DNA of 64,000 bases from NCBI GenBank assembly GCA_964019335.1, contig OZ025741.1, forward strand, positions 1 to 64,000, written 5' to 3'. The notes beneath the pieces are model-generated. The model was given only the letters and a program-made list of their open reading frames with translations, was not told the origin of the DNA and ran no database searches. Every line of letters starts with the position of its first letter. Position 1 is the first letter of the stretch. Positions 50,988 to 62,334 of the stretch are shown in pieces. The position numbers and the translations under genes are program-made. This DNA is from Diplonema japonicum (Eukaryota > Euglenozoa > Diplonemea > Diplonemida > Diplonemidae).

Positions 50988-52241
50988 TCACACCTCCTCA
51001 GGCTGCTTGGACTTGTGAGGCGCACCTGGTACACGCCGTCGTCTGTTCGGCTTCTCGGGTCTAGGCAGGGCCACACATGGGGCACGGGGTGCCTTGCGAC
51101 CTTTACGACGTTCTTCTTTTAGTTGCATTTCAAAGGAATCCCCGCCGATTGGGAATTGGTCCGGCCATAGCCTTGCCACCTCGTTAAAGGCTTGTATGGA
51201 GATTAGCATGGGAAGGTTGTTTGGTGAGTCGGAGCTGTGTGTGAGGCAGAAACCAGAAGGAATGACCTTGGTTTGCTCACGTGTTGCGAACCCTGAGGAT
51301 CGCAAGGTTATTTCATGCCACACGGGAGAGTGCGCGTAAAAGAATGAATAGTATAACACACCACCCTCCCGGAGGGCCACTGTGATCGACAAGGGGAATT
51401 GTCGGATCCACGCCTTGGTGAACTTGCACAAGAAGACCTTGCTTACCGTCACCTGGTCATCCGCGTTTTCAACAACGCACACGGGCTGCTCGGCAGCTTC
51501 AGACATCCACGCGATGAAGCGTTTGAAGCAGCTCCAGAAGTTAGTATCCGTGGAAAAGTGTAGATTCTTCTCCAAATTGTCAACATCGTCCGAGCTGACA
51601 GCAATCCCGTTCAGCAACGTAGGCGAGAGCGACATGTGCGGAAGCTGCAAGATGTGAGAAGGAATCTGACCCCCGTCGTTGCGCTGCGGTGTCGCAGAGG
51701 ACGGTGGGTCAAACGGCATGTAAGCTTCGCTTTCCAACGCTCTCTGTGCGAGAATGCGGGACCGCTCCCCGTATGTGCATCTGTTCTTCAACTCCCACTC
51801 GTAGATAAACTCATTCCACCCGTCCATTGTCACCCAGAAAGGCCGCGCCCGTTCTGCCTCGCTTTCTATTTGTATATCACCGTTCCGACCGTAAAACGCA
51901 GCCGTTGCATCTTCCCAGAACTTATTCGTCGCTCTGAATGCTTCCGGTTCTGGCCCGTGGATGATAATATCATGCGGGAAGGTCTCCAACCACCCCCCTG
52001 CAAATCCTTGAAGCCACCGCTTACTGACCACATGGCATTCCCCCTTCCCATCTTGAACCTGCACCAATGGCATATCTTGAGCGTTCTTGTGCAGCTTCAC
52101 CTGCGACTTAAATTCCTCCCAAAACGCAGGCCCCACGTCATCCAATGTGTCACCAAGCGTGAGATGCAGGTGGTCATGGAACACCCTCTGGTCGCTCGGG
52201 TCGTGGCTCGGCTCGAACAACGGCATGTTCGGGACGTTCAT
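50988..52241 (-). CDS. Unknown protein with internally duplicated domain
   Basis: 417 aa from ATG 52241, which lies about 45 nt after a strong acceptor (CATACTAAAACAG). Two related segments are visible: residues 40-95 (FWEEFKSQVKLH, then VVSKRWLQGFAGGWLETFPHDIII) and 245-310 (FWSCFKRFIAWM, then VTVSKVFLCKFTKAWIRQFPLSITV). The shared pattern F-W-x-x-F-K, S-K-x-x-L-x-x-F, W-(I/L)-x-x-F-P points to a tandem duplication. The C-terminus is basic (RRRRVPGAPHKSK). I do not recognise the family. The stop (GTG TGA) may really be a donor: a 44-bp intron 50950-50993 ending CCACCATTAG would lead in phase into 37 further codons (MPTVTLCLHKEVYQ...) and stop at 50836. Confidence 0.65.
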   Translation of the reverse strand: MNVPNMPLFEPSHDPSDQRVFHDHLHLTLGDTLDDVGPAFWEEFKSQVKLHKNAQDMPLVQVQDGKGECHVVSKRWLQGFAGGWLETFPHDIIIHGPEPEAFRATNKFWEDATAAFYGRNGDIQIESEAERARPFWVTMDGWNEFIYEWELKNRCTYGERSRILAQRALESEAYMPFDPPSSATPQRNDGGQIPSHILQLPHMSLSPTLLNGIAVSSDDVDNLEKNLHFSTDTNFWSCFKRFIAWMSEAAEQPVCVVENADDQVTVSKVFLCKFTKAWIRQFPLSITVALREGGVLYYSFFYAHSPVWHEITLRSSGFATREQTKVIPSGFCLTHSSDSPNNLPMLISIQAFNEVARLWPDQFPIGGDSFEMQLKEERRKGRKAPRAPCVALPRPEKPNRRRRVPGAPHKSKQPEEV

Positions 52242-52388
52242 TGGATCTACTTTCGCCCCCTTTGGGGAACCCCCTTTTTTTTTGTTTTCCTGTTTTAGTA
52301 TGGTATGTAAGGGTAGCAGAGAAAACAGCTCAAAATAAAAGAAACAGACAGACAAAGAATAAGGGAATACTGGTCATTACATCTTTTA

Positions 52389-55296
52389 TTACAAGGCACG
52401 GAAGCGCCTCACGTGGGTACCCCGCCACCATGACTGGAGCAGAAGAGCAGCCTCCGACATGACGATTGAGCGGTAGGCGAGTTTCCTGGTTTTTTATATT
52501 TTCCCCTTTTCTCTCTTTCTTAAAAGAAAAGAAAATCAAAGTGGTACCTTTCTCCAACTGCTTGGTGCTTGGCTAAGACGGAGGTTTTAACTTTTGCGGA
52601 GACGTGGATTCGGAAGAAGTTGATGATAGTCTGTGCCATGATGTGATTCAGGAGGATTTGCTGCTCCTTGAGGTCGGTAGACCGTGCAAGGTACCTCCTC
52701 CATGCGCTTTGCAGACATGTAGCTGCGTCGATCCTCACGTCATTTCTTTGGATGTCTTGCTGCGCCTCACGGACCCTCTGGCTTTGTTTCCAAGCTGTAT
52801 GTCCTTTCCAACAGCATTGGATGGCCTGGGCTGCATTGTCTCGCTCTCGTTCCTTCATGCTCAGAAGCTGTGCCTCGTGGCTGTTTCGCTTCTTACTTTT
52901 CGCGTCCCTTAGTTTTCTCCGGGAAACAGGTATCCTGAAGGCCGCCTGGATCACTTCTGCGGCATGGTGCAGCTGTCCTTCTTGGATCTCTAATACAACC
53001 AACGTATTCTCACGGCTTCTCGTCGCATAGATCTTCTGGGCAATCCTTCTCCTGACCATGCACTGTATAACAACGGCTGCCTCGTCCTGCATTGTGTCGA
53101 AGTCTGACAGCACCCTGATGTGCTTGGCTTTGAAGCCCATCTTCCCGACGTTCGGTATGTGCACACCAATAAGGGTGCTGCGTCTTCCGACCACAACGCC
53201 GCGGAGGTCGTTGTACATCTGGTCGCCTCCTCTGAAGCCGTGTAGCACAACCGTGCTCCCTATGCCGGGCGTCTGTTTTTTGTTTTCGTTTTTTTTTATT
53301 TGCTTTTAAAACATCCTCATACCCCACACGGATCGCCGGCGGAGCTAATCGACAGCAACGTCGACATTCTCCTGAACTCCATGGCCGTCAGTGCTGCGCA
53401 CGGTTTGCTGTCCGAAGACAGGGACATAGAAGCCTGCACTTCCGGCTCTTCAGTAAATTGTACCTCAGAAGGCTCCTCCTCCACGCAAACATCGCTCTCT
53501 GCTTCCTCTACAGTTGTAACAGGGCGACTTCCAAACCTGAAGTATCGCCTTGCATTTCTTTGTATCAGCAACGTGGCGTGTCCTTTTCTCGATTTCATTT
53601 TTACAAGGCTCGCACGTCTCTGCAGCTGGTGCAATTTTCTCTTCGATAAATGCTGTCTGACAGCACACTGTAACCGTACAGCTGCCGCTTGCTGTATCTT
53701 TAATCTCCTCCGCACTTCCCATCCCCTCGCGCACCTTTGTATGGTAATACAGAACTTTGCGAGGAATGAATCGTGCCACCAAAGAGGCTCGTCTGGGTGG
53801 CGCAAGATGTACGAACGCCTCCTTGCCTGCATGGCCCTGAAGGCTGTCTGTATCCTCAGCGCTGCATAGGCGCGTCTGTCCTTGACTGTGATGTGGTACC
53901 TCTTCTGCTTTGTTCTGTCCTTTTTTATCTTCGCCACGCACACGACACCAAAGCGCCCTAAGATCTCGACGGCGGACTCAAGCCGCTGTTCCCCGTTCCT
54001 TGTACGGCCCCACCGCAGGTCTTCAAGCAGCTGCTCGTACTCTTGTTCTCGTCGTTCTTCGCTTTCAAGCAGAGCCCGCTGGTGCACGCACTTGAGCCAC
54101 TTCGTCCGCCGCACCTTGCACCTTGCAGAATGGCATCTCCACGAACACTGGATCTTTGTTGCTTTCACGTGATGCTCGTCCGTCTCGTCACGCCATGATG
54201 CTATCCATCTGCGCACCTCGTCGCTCTCTTTTCTGGTGTGTATCTGCACGGGAACATTCTCCGTTGTGAAGAGTGAGTTCCAGTTATCGACTTGCGATGA
54301 TTTCTCTTCCTGGGTGATTCTCGGAGGCGGCGCAACCTTTTTCTCAATGAGGTTCAGTTCTCTCTGCAGCTGCTCCGTCTGCTCAAGAGACGTGTGCACT
54401 TCTTTCCGCACCCACTCTTCACGCAGAGTACTCACTTCCTGCTTCCACGCCTTCTCCACTTCCTTGCGGTGCCGGAGTTGCTCCGTCAGCACCTGGACGT
54501 GATACTCCTCCTTCGCCAGCTCTGCCTGTATGCCCGCCGTGTACAGCCTCTGCGCCTCTCGTTTTGCAGCTTGTATTTCCTGCATTCGTTTGAAATGTGC
54601 TTCCTCGAGCTCACCGGGCTGCAGTGACCCCTTGAGGCTTTGCCACACGAGATCATCTTCCAAGGGGTCAAGAACGTCCTCTTCCTCTTCTGACCCACTT
54701 GACACGGAGGGCGTGAGGGGAGGGACTGGCGGAAGACAGACATCAGGAGCTTTCCACGGTGCTGGCGGCTCACCAGGAACCACCTTATGTGCATAACGTG
54801 TCTCATGCGCCCTTTTGTATGCTTCGATGTCCGATTCGGGTCGGAGCTGCTGATCGGGAGCTGTCGACACGCTTCTCTGCTCGTAGATGAACCGTTGGTT
54901 TGCATAAAATTCTGCAATGCTCTGCTTCTGCTCTTCAAGCTGCATCTTGACCATCGCTCTGGCATTCTGCGACTCGATGTTCTTGAGTCTCGATGCTCGC
55001 AATTCGTGTAAAGTGTATTCTTTTTCAATGTCCTTGCGCATGAGGTGCTTCAAGGCCTCTGCGTGTCCTACCCTCTGCGGGAGCTCTGGTGCTAGCCCAG
55101 CTTCTGCCAACTGCCCGGCCCCATTTTCTGTCTCCTCTTCGTCACTGTTCAGGTTTTTATCTAACTCGTAAGCAGGTACCCTTGGTGTCACTAGCATTCG
55201 CCTCCCGCACCCACTACCTTTGCTGACACTTGTCCTGTCCCTGCGAGGCCGGTTGGACGGGGGCTCCCCCGGAGGGGGTAGGGGTGCTGTCTGCAT
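52389..55296 (-). CDS. Multi-IQ-motif protein (3 exons)
   Basis: Exons 55296-53323, 53272-52548 and 52485-52389 give 931 aa. Introns are 50 bp (53273-53322, GTATGA...AACAG) and 62 bp (52486-52547, GTACCA...ACCAG). The start is 8 nt after a CATTGCAG acceptor. The N-terminal half is charged coiled coil. IQ motifs follow: ATKIQCSWRCHSARCKVRR, AALRIQTAFRAMQARRR, ITIQRCARGWEVRRR, AVRLQCAVRQHLSKRK and LLIQRNARRYFRFG. Exon 2 begins with a small SH3-like unit (GSTVVLHGF, NDLRGVVVGRR) and adds four more IQ-type motifs, and the short last exon supplies another (AALLLQSWWRGTHVRRF). About ten IQ motifs imply binding of calmodulin or EF-hand light chains. No motor domain is seen; a cytoskeletal or flagellar scaffold is likely. 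Confidence 0.8.
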
Positions 55297-55359
55297 CTTG
55301 TGTAACCTGCAATGCCAGTACGCTGTTTAGAAAAAATGAAAGTGGGACAAAGGCACAGA

Positions 55360-56634
55360 CTACCTGTGCATGACCTTGATGACCTCCCGTAAGTCGGCCT
55401 CTTGAATGGTGCCATCTCCGATCAGGGTAATAAGATCCTTTGCCAGCTGCACCTCACGCCCCGACAAGGTGCCGGCACTGTCTTCCTGCTGCTCATGGTA
55501 ACGATGCGTCCGAACAAGCTTGTTCGCATACCGCAGGTGCTCCTGGTACGACCACAGCTGATGGGATTCATCTCCAGGCACAGGGAAAGGGGGGCACGGA
55601 AGAGGAGGGCTTCCTTGAAGACACGCGGCAGTCAACGACAACGGGCAAGGGCTAGACGAGTCGTACAAAGCACATGCGTGTGGGTTGCTGGGGTGCTCAG
55701 CTCCATCCGGCAGCTTATGCGCCACCACGAAGATCCGCTTAGCATTGGTGCGGTGGGGCTGGTCGGTGACGAGGGTGGCCCAAAGCCCCGCATCGCGGGC
55801 TGCTTGCACCAGTTGCGTCGCTTGGGAAGCCGACGGGAAGCACTGGGCAACAAAAGACCCGCTGACGACAAGCACACGGGATAGGTCCCGCATAAAGGTA
55901 GCCATGTCGGAAGGGTGCTCCAGGAAGTGCAATGCACCGATGCTGACGACAGCGTGGGCGGAGCAGGAACGTGCAGGGATGCCTTGCTTGATGTCGCTGC
56001 GTGCTTTGTGGATGAGGTGCGGGGTGGCGGTCGTGAGCATGGACGACGCAAGGTCGAACCCCAACACAGTGTAGCCCAGGGCAAGTGCGGGGAGGGATGA
56101 GAGCCCCGTCCCGCACCCCACATCGATCAGCAATGGCAGTGCATCTGCTGCCGCTGTGCTGTTCAAGGAAGCTTTGTCGAGAAAGTTCTTGTCGAGACCT
56201 CGCTTTGAAAGAGATATGCGTTCTCGGCCCGACTTGCCATCCATGCAGCTTCCGGGGCCCACAGTCGACGCAAGGCCGACAAGCTCCAAGCATCGCCTGG
56301 AGAGCATCTCCTGCGAGCCTTTGTTCCAGTCCGTGTAGGCAACGGCCCTCCTGTCGTTGTAGTGCTCGTTGGCATCGAAGTTTTTCCTATGCTCCGCTTT
56401 CCATTCGTCCATGCGGGCGTGTAGCCCCGCCACACCATCGTACCCTACACCTTCGAGGTATGTGTCTAGGACGGTGATTCTGTCTTTTCCGAGGCCCTTG
56501 CTTTTCCCTCCTTTTCTTTTTTTAGTCTTCTCCCTCACTACGCTCAAAAGGTCGGTTTTAATGTCGTTTGGCACATCTTTGAAATTGCGCGTGGAGCCGT
56601 ACAGGTCCAACACCACGTCTGATGTCCTGACCAT
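55360..56634 (-). CDS. Bud23/WBSCR22-like 18S rRNA (guanine-N7) methyltransferase
   Basis: 424 aa, one exon; the ATG is 2 nt after a CACAACACAG acceptor. The SAM-binding core is clear: EHYNDRRAVAYTDWNKGSQE, motif I LLIDVGCGTGLSS, post-I GFDLASSMLTTA, a Bud23-like SIGALHFL and FVAQCFPSASQATQLVQAA. Bud23 with Trm112 methylates a guanine of 18S rRNA during small-subunit maturation (known for the family). Differences: an N-terminal extension of about 85 residues containing KKRKGGKSKG, an insertion before motif I, and a C-terminus that lacks the usual Lys/Arg-rich WBS tail and instead ends in a helical segment. The basic patch at the N-terminus may replace the tail (inference). Confidence 0.8.
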   Translation of the reverse strand: MVRTSDVVLDLYGSTRNFKDVPNDIKTDLLSVVREKTKKRKGGKSKGLGKDRITVLDTYLEGVGYDGVAGLHARMDEWKAEHRKNFDANEHYNDRRAVAYTDWNKGSQEMLSRRCLELVGLASTVGPGSCMDGKSGRERISLSKRGLDKNFLDKASLNSTAAADALPLLIDVGCGTGLSSLPALALGYTVLGFDLASSMLTTATPHLIHKARSDIKQGIPARSCSAHAVVSIGALHFLEHPSDMATFMRDLSRVLVVSGSFVAQCFPSASQATQLVQAARDAGLWATLVTDQPHRTNAKRIFVVAHKLPDGAEHPSNPHACALYDSSSPCPLSLTAACLQGSPPLPCPPFPVPGDESHQLWSYQEHLRYANKLVRTHRYHEQQEDSAGTLSGREVQLAKDLITLIGDGTIQEADLREVIKVMHR

Positions 56635-56915
56635 GCCTGTGTTGTGTGAGCAGAGGGAAAGAGCAATGGAAACACAAGAAAGAAAGAAAGAAATAATATT
56701 TTGTCTATAATAACCGTGGGCGGAGGATGAAAAAGTCTTTAAAAAGTCTTTAAAAAAAATCTACTGCTTCTCTTTCTCCGTTTTCTCCTTCTCTTTCTTT
56801 TCTTTTTTTGGAAGAAGAAAAGAAGGGGGGGGGGGGGGAGAATGTATTGTCTGTGCCATTGCTTTCAGAAGAATTTCTAGAAAATAAAAATAAAAAAGGG
56901 GGGAAACAAAAACTT

Positions 56916-59900
56916 CTAAACATCCATATTGGTAGTAGAAAATGTAGAGTGAGGAGCACCACCGGCTTCTCCGCCGGACCGAAGCGGCGTACTGCTATTT
57001 GGCTTCACGGGGGACTTTACTGAAGAGGCAGGATTTGTTCCCTCACTGTGGGGTGTTTTTTTTTTTTTTTTTAAATTTCCATACATATCCTGGCGGTGGC
57101 CGCCTTGCTTAGGGTATATCCTTTCATGGACCTCATTAAGCAGCTTCGTGATGTCCTTGATTTGCTTCTCGATAATCTCGATCTTGTCAGCAGAGTAGGA
57201 CACTGTCTCTGTGATGGACTCAAGCCTCGTTTCCGTAGTCCGTTCCTCCTCCGCCCAGTCCTTGAGAGCCTTGCTTTCGTGCCGTGTGTCAGGAAACAGG
57301 GATGGGCACTTCGGAAAGATCTTAGCGTATATCAAAGCACGGTTCCACTCGATAACATCTTCTACTTCTTTTCTGTTCAGTGCGGCGCTGCTCTGCACGC
57401 TTTCTATGATGCTGCTGCACCCCCCGCCGGATTCCTCGTGGTCTGACTGCCTAGCGCGGACACCCTTCCTGTGCAAGGTGTGTAGAATGTCGTTAATCTG
57501 CATATCAACGAGATCGGTCTCCCAGCTCCCTTCGGACTGCTGGTTCTTCTCACGGTATATATCGAAGATGATGGCCGTCAACACGTTGATAAGAAGCAGC
57601 GACCCGAACAGCAGCATGAACAGCAGGAGCAGCGGGCCGTAGATAGATTGGCCCCTGTGTGTTTTTTTTTTTTTAAATCTTTTTTTGCTCAAAAAAAATA
57701 TGAGGGGTTTTCTTTTTTTTTTTTTTTTTTTGGATCGGCTTTTCGATCGATCGGACGCGGTTTTTGATTCCGTAGACCCGTGTCGGAAAAATCCCAAGAA
57801 AAATCAAAACATTGAAGCATTTCATAAAAGAAAACGATGAAAACCTTTCTGAAACTTGGGCCAGCCCCAACAAACAGTCTCGACAGCTATTCCCAAAGAC
57901 AACCAATGTCCCAAAAAACCGACAGAAGGGCCCTCACCCAAGTACAGGTCGAAATCAGTCATGAAAAGCAAGGAGGGAGGCCTGGAAGAAGGCGGCAGAC
58001 GAGAGGAGAGCGCAGATCCGTAAAGAAAGAAGATCCCAGTCACCGAACCGGCAGCCGCTTTGAGCATTTCCCCAAATTTCTCAAAAAAAAAAGAAGAAGA
58101 AAAAAAAAACCCCATACTTCCTAACTCTGTCCCACTCCCAGTATTCACCGAAGATGATACGAAATAGAGAAAGGAGCTGTGTGTGTGTGCGTTTTTTTTT
58201 CTTCTTTTTTTTTTTTTCTTATTCTTCCAAACCGAAGTGAACAACGAACTGAACTCGTTGGTGGATTCACCGTACGCGAAGTACGCGGCGAAAGAGAGCG
58301 AAAAGAGAAGCAGCAACAGGATCATACCAAAGTACAGAATCCTCTTATTGAAGAGCGTCTGCACGATGGCGATACTGATGGGCCCCACGTTACGGTGTAG
58401 GCGGACAATGACAAGGATCTTCATATAAACGAACATGAGGACGATACCAAACGCAGACTGGCGAGTCGCATGGTCGGACCCTATCGCAGTGAACGGGAAG
58501 TAAAACGACGTTTCAAGGTACCCCGCAGGTGTCAGGTGCTCCTTAAAAAGAGTCTCAAGATCCAACCCCTCCTTTCTGATCAGCAACCTTAACGTGAAGA
58601 CCGCTAAAAACGCGGCGATCGTCGCAATATCCAGTAAATTGTCGCCTTTCCCAACCTTCACCAAAGCGCCGAACAGGTACGTGTGGACCTTGCGTATTGT
58701 TATGCCCTCCCAATGCCCTTTCAGTTGGTAGCGGAACTCTAGACATTTTCTTAGAAACATGAACGCAACGATGATGCCCAGGGAGATCTCGACGATCAGC
58801 TCGAAATAGTCCAATCCGTTGTTGTAGGACTTCAAGAGACGGAGGGACTTCCAGTTAGTCTGGACAAATACACCACCGAAAGGCGGTAACTCGAACACCC
58901 AGTGTCCCAACACGTAGTAGTCCGTCTGCGGGTTGTAGAAGGTCGTCGATACCATCAAAACACGCGTCCCGAGCTCCATCCATGTGTCACTTCCGTACTG
59001 TGCACCGGGGGTCCCTCGAAAGTCTGCTAGTGTTTGTTTATACGCTGTCTCGTTGCCCCAATCGAAATCCATGACGTAGCCACTCCCGGGATACTCGAAA
59101 CCTATTCTTGATATGAGGTTCCCCTCGCCTGTTTCACCTGAAGAAGACCACCGGTTGATCGCGCCAGAATTCAGCGTCAGCGGTTCTTTGTACTGGTCGT
59201 AGTCATCACGGGAGCTTTTCAACAATGTTAGGAACAACCAATCGAAGAAAATAACACCCGACCGAGGACCCGACACTGCACCCACACACGGTTGGTCCCC
59301 TGATCTTGTTTTCTGAAAGAACGACGGTCCAATGCTGCACGAATCGTTCGCGATAATAATCTGACGCAACCGAGTAGACCCTACGGGTAAGGTGCTGGTG
59401 AAGAACAACGTTTCCGGCATTTTTTCAAGCATATGGTGCATCCACAGAACCAGCTCACCTTGATTGTCAAGCTTATCAGCAGTCTTCTCGACTCCGTCTG
59501 AGTTTGTGATTGCGATGCTGTCGAAGTGGTTCTCAAGAGCGAGGCTCGAATAGTAATTGAAGTCCGACATCCATTGTGTCTCACTTGCCGCGAGGAAGGT
59601 GACCATTCCCATGAAGACCAGCCATGGGTAGAACTGCTTCTTGATACGCGACTCTGCGTACGACCTCAGCTTCGGGGGATGCCTTTCGTTGAAAAGCTGT
59701 ACTTGATGATTCGCCACTTCAATACTCCTCGCGAGTCTATTGATTTCGTCTTCATTGCTCGCAACATGGTCGGAATCCTCCGTCGTCCCTTCCAACACTG
59801 CTAGCTCCGTTCTTCTGTACACCAACGTCAGCAAGCCTAGTGTGTACACGGAGTATTCAAATTCTTCCGTTTGCCGTGTCCACGTTGTTCGGTACTCCAG

Positions 59901-62180
59901 CTGCCCGAACAGTATCTCCTCTTGGACCTTAGCACTCCATCCCCATTTGTCCTTAGCGAAATCCAGTATCGCCTCGATACACTTGTAATGGCATTGTTGC
60001 GCAGCAACGTGCAATGGCGTCGGCATCTCCGACCAGATGTTCTGACTGGGTGCCTTTAACAACTGGCTGATCTCGTGACAGACGATGTTGACCACGCTGA
60101 CCGACCCTGACATGCACGCCAAGTGCAATGGGGTGTTCCCTCTGTAAGGGGGTGTCGAGGGAGGTGGATGCTGACCTTGCTGACACTTCTGAAAAAAATC
60201 AGGATGCGACCTTGTCAGCTTGAAAACTCTGTCCACGCCCTGATAAGCGGCCCACTGCAGCAGGTGCCATTCTTCGGATTGGTCAAACGAGGTATAACCC
60301 GTCCACTTCAAGTTTAATTTGAAATTCCGCTTCACCAGCAAGTCCAACATCAGGTCCATGACGCCAGGTACATCACACGCCTTCATCAACGCGATGTAAA
60401 AGGGGTAGTCCCCGTCGCTGTTTGTCTTCAGCAACCCAAACCTGTCGTCCGCGACGTTCGCAGCAGCACGCAGTATGTAGCCGATGATGTTCTCACGGCT
60501 GGACCCGAAGTCAAGTGCTTCGTGCAGAGGCAACCCGTAGCCGCACTCCCAGAAGTCTGATACGTGCCGATCTTGCGCGTCGCAAATTTGCAGCACGATC
60601 TCTTCCAAACCGTTTCGTACGGCGAATTGTAGCGGTGCGTAGGTCTGCGTCTCGCCTGAGAACATCCGGGGGTCTTCAAATTCAAACAGCACCACGTGGC
60701 TCTGCAGGCATTGTGTATGTTTCGACAGCAGTACGATCACCCTCTTCGCCAGGTCGATCCACTGCTGGAACGATGGTGTGTCGTCATCGTGGCTCGAGTC
60801 CCCCATGCCCTTCGTGTTCCCTAGACCATGCACCTGTGCTGTTGTGGCATCTTCTTGCCGCTTCGCTGCAGCGTCTGCCTCTTGTTGTGCTGCGATGATT
60901 ACTGAAAAGAGAAACCCTATCGGTCGGTTGCAGAAGTGAACAGGCGCGATAGCCTTGGCAATGTATCTCAGTGTTTCGTGCTGGTCGATCTGGCTGGTGA
61001 CGCTCTCGTCGATGGGCACGATGCGGGCATTTGTGAGCTTCCAGAATGTGCTAGCGTTGTTCACCTGAATAGCCTGACTTTCGCTAGCAGCTTGAGTCTC
61101 GCCCACGGCGGCACACATCTCATAAAATATTTCTTCGGGCAGGTGTATAGCTCCGCTGTCGAGCGAGAGCCTCGGGAGCGTCATGGAGTCCGGGTTGAGC
61201 GTTCTGTTTTCATCAACATCGCGCACCGTGGTTTGCTGTCCGAACAGCCAGGAGCTCTTCTGTAGCGCGTTCGTGACCTCACTTCCCACCGCAGTCTTCA
61301 TTCTGTTCACTAGCTCGTTCTTTGTCACGTCGTCGAGACCCCCCGCCCCACCCCGCTTGGGACTGCCAGGCATGTCATCACTATCGGTTTCATCTTCCGA
61401 ATCAGGGCGTTCCCCATTTATAAGTATGTCCACCTGTGCTAAGCCAAATGTCTGAGCATCTGAGTCTTTGATAGGTACAGCAGGCGGCATGGGGGGGCGC
61501 TGAAGGGCTTCCCGAAGCAGGTCTTCGGTGTTCGTTTGTGTGGCTTCTGTCTGCGCAACTTGAAACTTCAGCTGTCTGATCTGATCCTTGTAGAAGGCGA
61601 GACTGTCCCCGATACCCTGTAAGGACGCTTGGTGGAGCGCGTTTGACGTAGGTGATTGAGGTGCTTGAGACTCGAGTGCTGTTTGCTGCTCGCGGAGGGC
61701 CTCAGCTTCGGACTTGGCGTGGGCGAGCTGGTGCCGCATGGCCTCCAGCTGGTTCTGTTGCTTTTCGACTATGCAGGCAACGCATTCCTCGCCGTTGTTG
61801 TGGGTGTGTTCTAGTTTCCCGTCTTGAGTAATGCCTGGTTTGGATCCCCTGGGTGTGGTGGCAGGCTTAGGTGGCGAACGCTGCGGCTTGTGGTAGTGCC
61901 GTGTCCTGTTACTGACGGTCTGCCTCTTGGGAGGTGGCGGGATCCCTGACATCTCAACATCCCCAAATGCAGCACTGTACGAGTCGGTTGTCCGTTTCGA
62001 CGGCTGCGGCGGCGGCGGAGCTAAGATCCCGCTCAGCGAGCCATGCCGTGAAACCGCGTCAGGCTCGCTATCATTGATCGGCCTCAATCCTGGTGGGCGG
62101 TGTTTCTCACTGTGGCTCGACACTCCACTTTGTCTCCTCGGAGGGGCAGGCGGCAGTGTGAACCAGTCCTCATCTTCCAT
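56916..62180 (-). CDS. Ankyrin-repeat polycystin (TRPP/PKD2-like) cation channel (4 exons)
   Basis: Exons 62180-58233, 58176-58118, 57654-57085 and 57045-56916 give 1568 aa. Introns are 56, 463 and 39 bp. The ATG is 17 nt after a poly-pyrimidine CTCAG acceptor. Residues 1-180 are disordered, about 195-300 coiled coil, and about 505-745 ankyrin repeats (NTPLHLACMSGSVSVVNIV, PTPLHVAAQQCHYKCIEAIL). S1 is near 850, followed by a polycystin-type extracellular domain: RLRQIIIANDSCSI, GFEYPGSGYVMDF, TWMELGTRVLMVSTTFYNP and FGGVFVQTNW. S2-S5 lie at about 1127-1305. The pore segment SLFRIIFGEYWEWDRV comes from the 59-bp exon, and S6 (LLLINVLTAIIFDIYREK) from the next. The C-terminus has a coiled coil. 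It should form a Ca2+-permeable tetramer, perhaps flagellar. Ankyrin repeats on a polycystin are unusual. Confidence 0.85.
57655..58117 (-). other. 463-bp intron, exceptionally long for this window
   Basis: Bounded by GTATGG and ACACACAG. It splits the codon between the pore helix (exon 2) and S6 (exon 3) of the channel gene. It is about ten times longer than the other introns here. Part of it stays open in the exon 1 frame to 57822 (TDFDLYLGEGPSVGFLGHW...). It also has a TCGATCGATCGG-like palindrome near 57745. It may hold a small RNA, an insertion remnant or an alternative exon; nothing is recognisable. Confidence 0.65.
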
Positions 62181-62334
62181 CCCCTTCGCCCTCCCCCCTC
62201 TGAGAAAAAAAAAAGAATTAGCAAAAACCGTAAAGAAAAAAATACTATGATAGGGAAATAGTGTTAGGCAAAAAACTACTCGCCGACCAGGGGGAGGGGG
62301 AAGGGGAGAAAAGCAGCAAATCAACAACACAACT

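Noticed and set aside
58081-58232. Unbroken reading of the channel frame through poly-Lys to 57822
   Set aside because: Splicing restores the conserved pore (SLFRIIFGEY) and S6; the unspliced Lys/Phe-rich sequence comes from A/T tracts.
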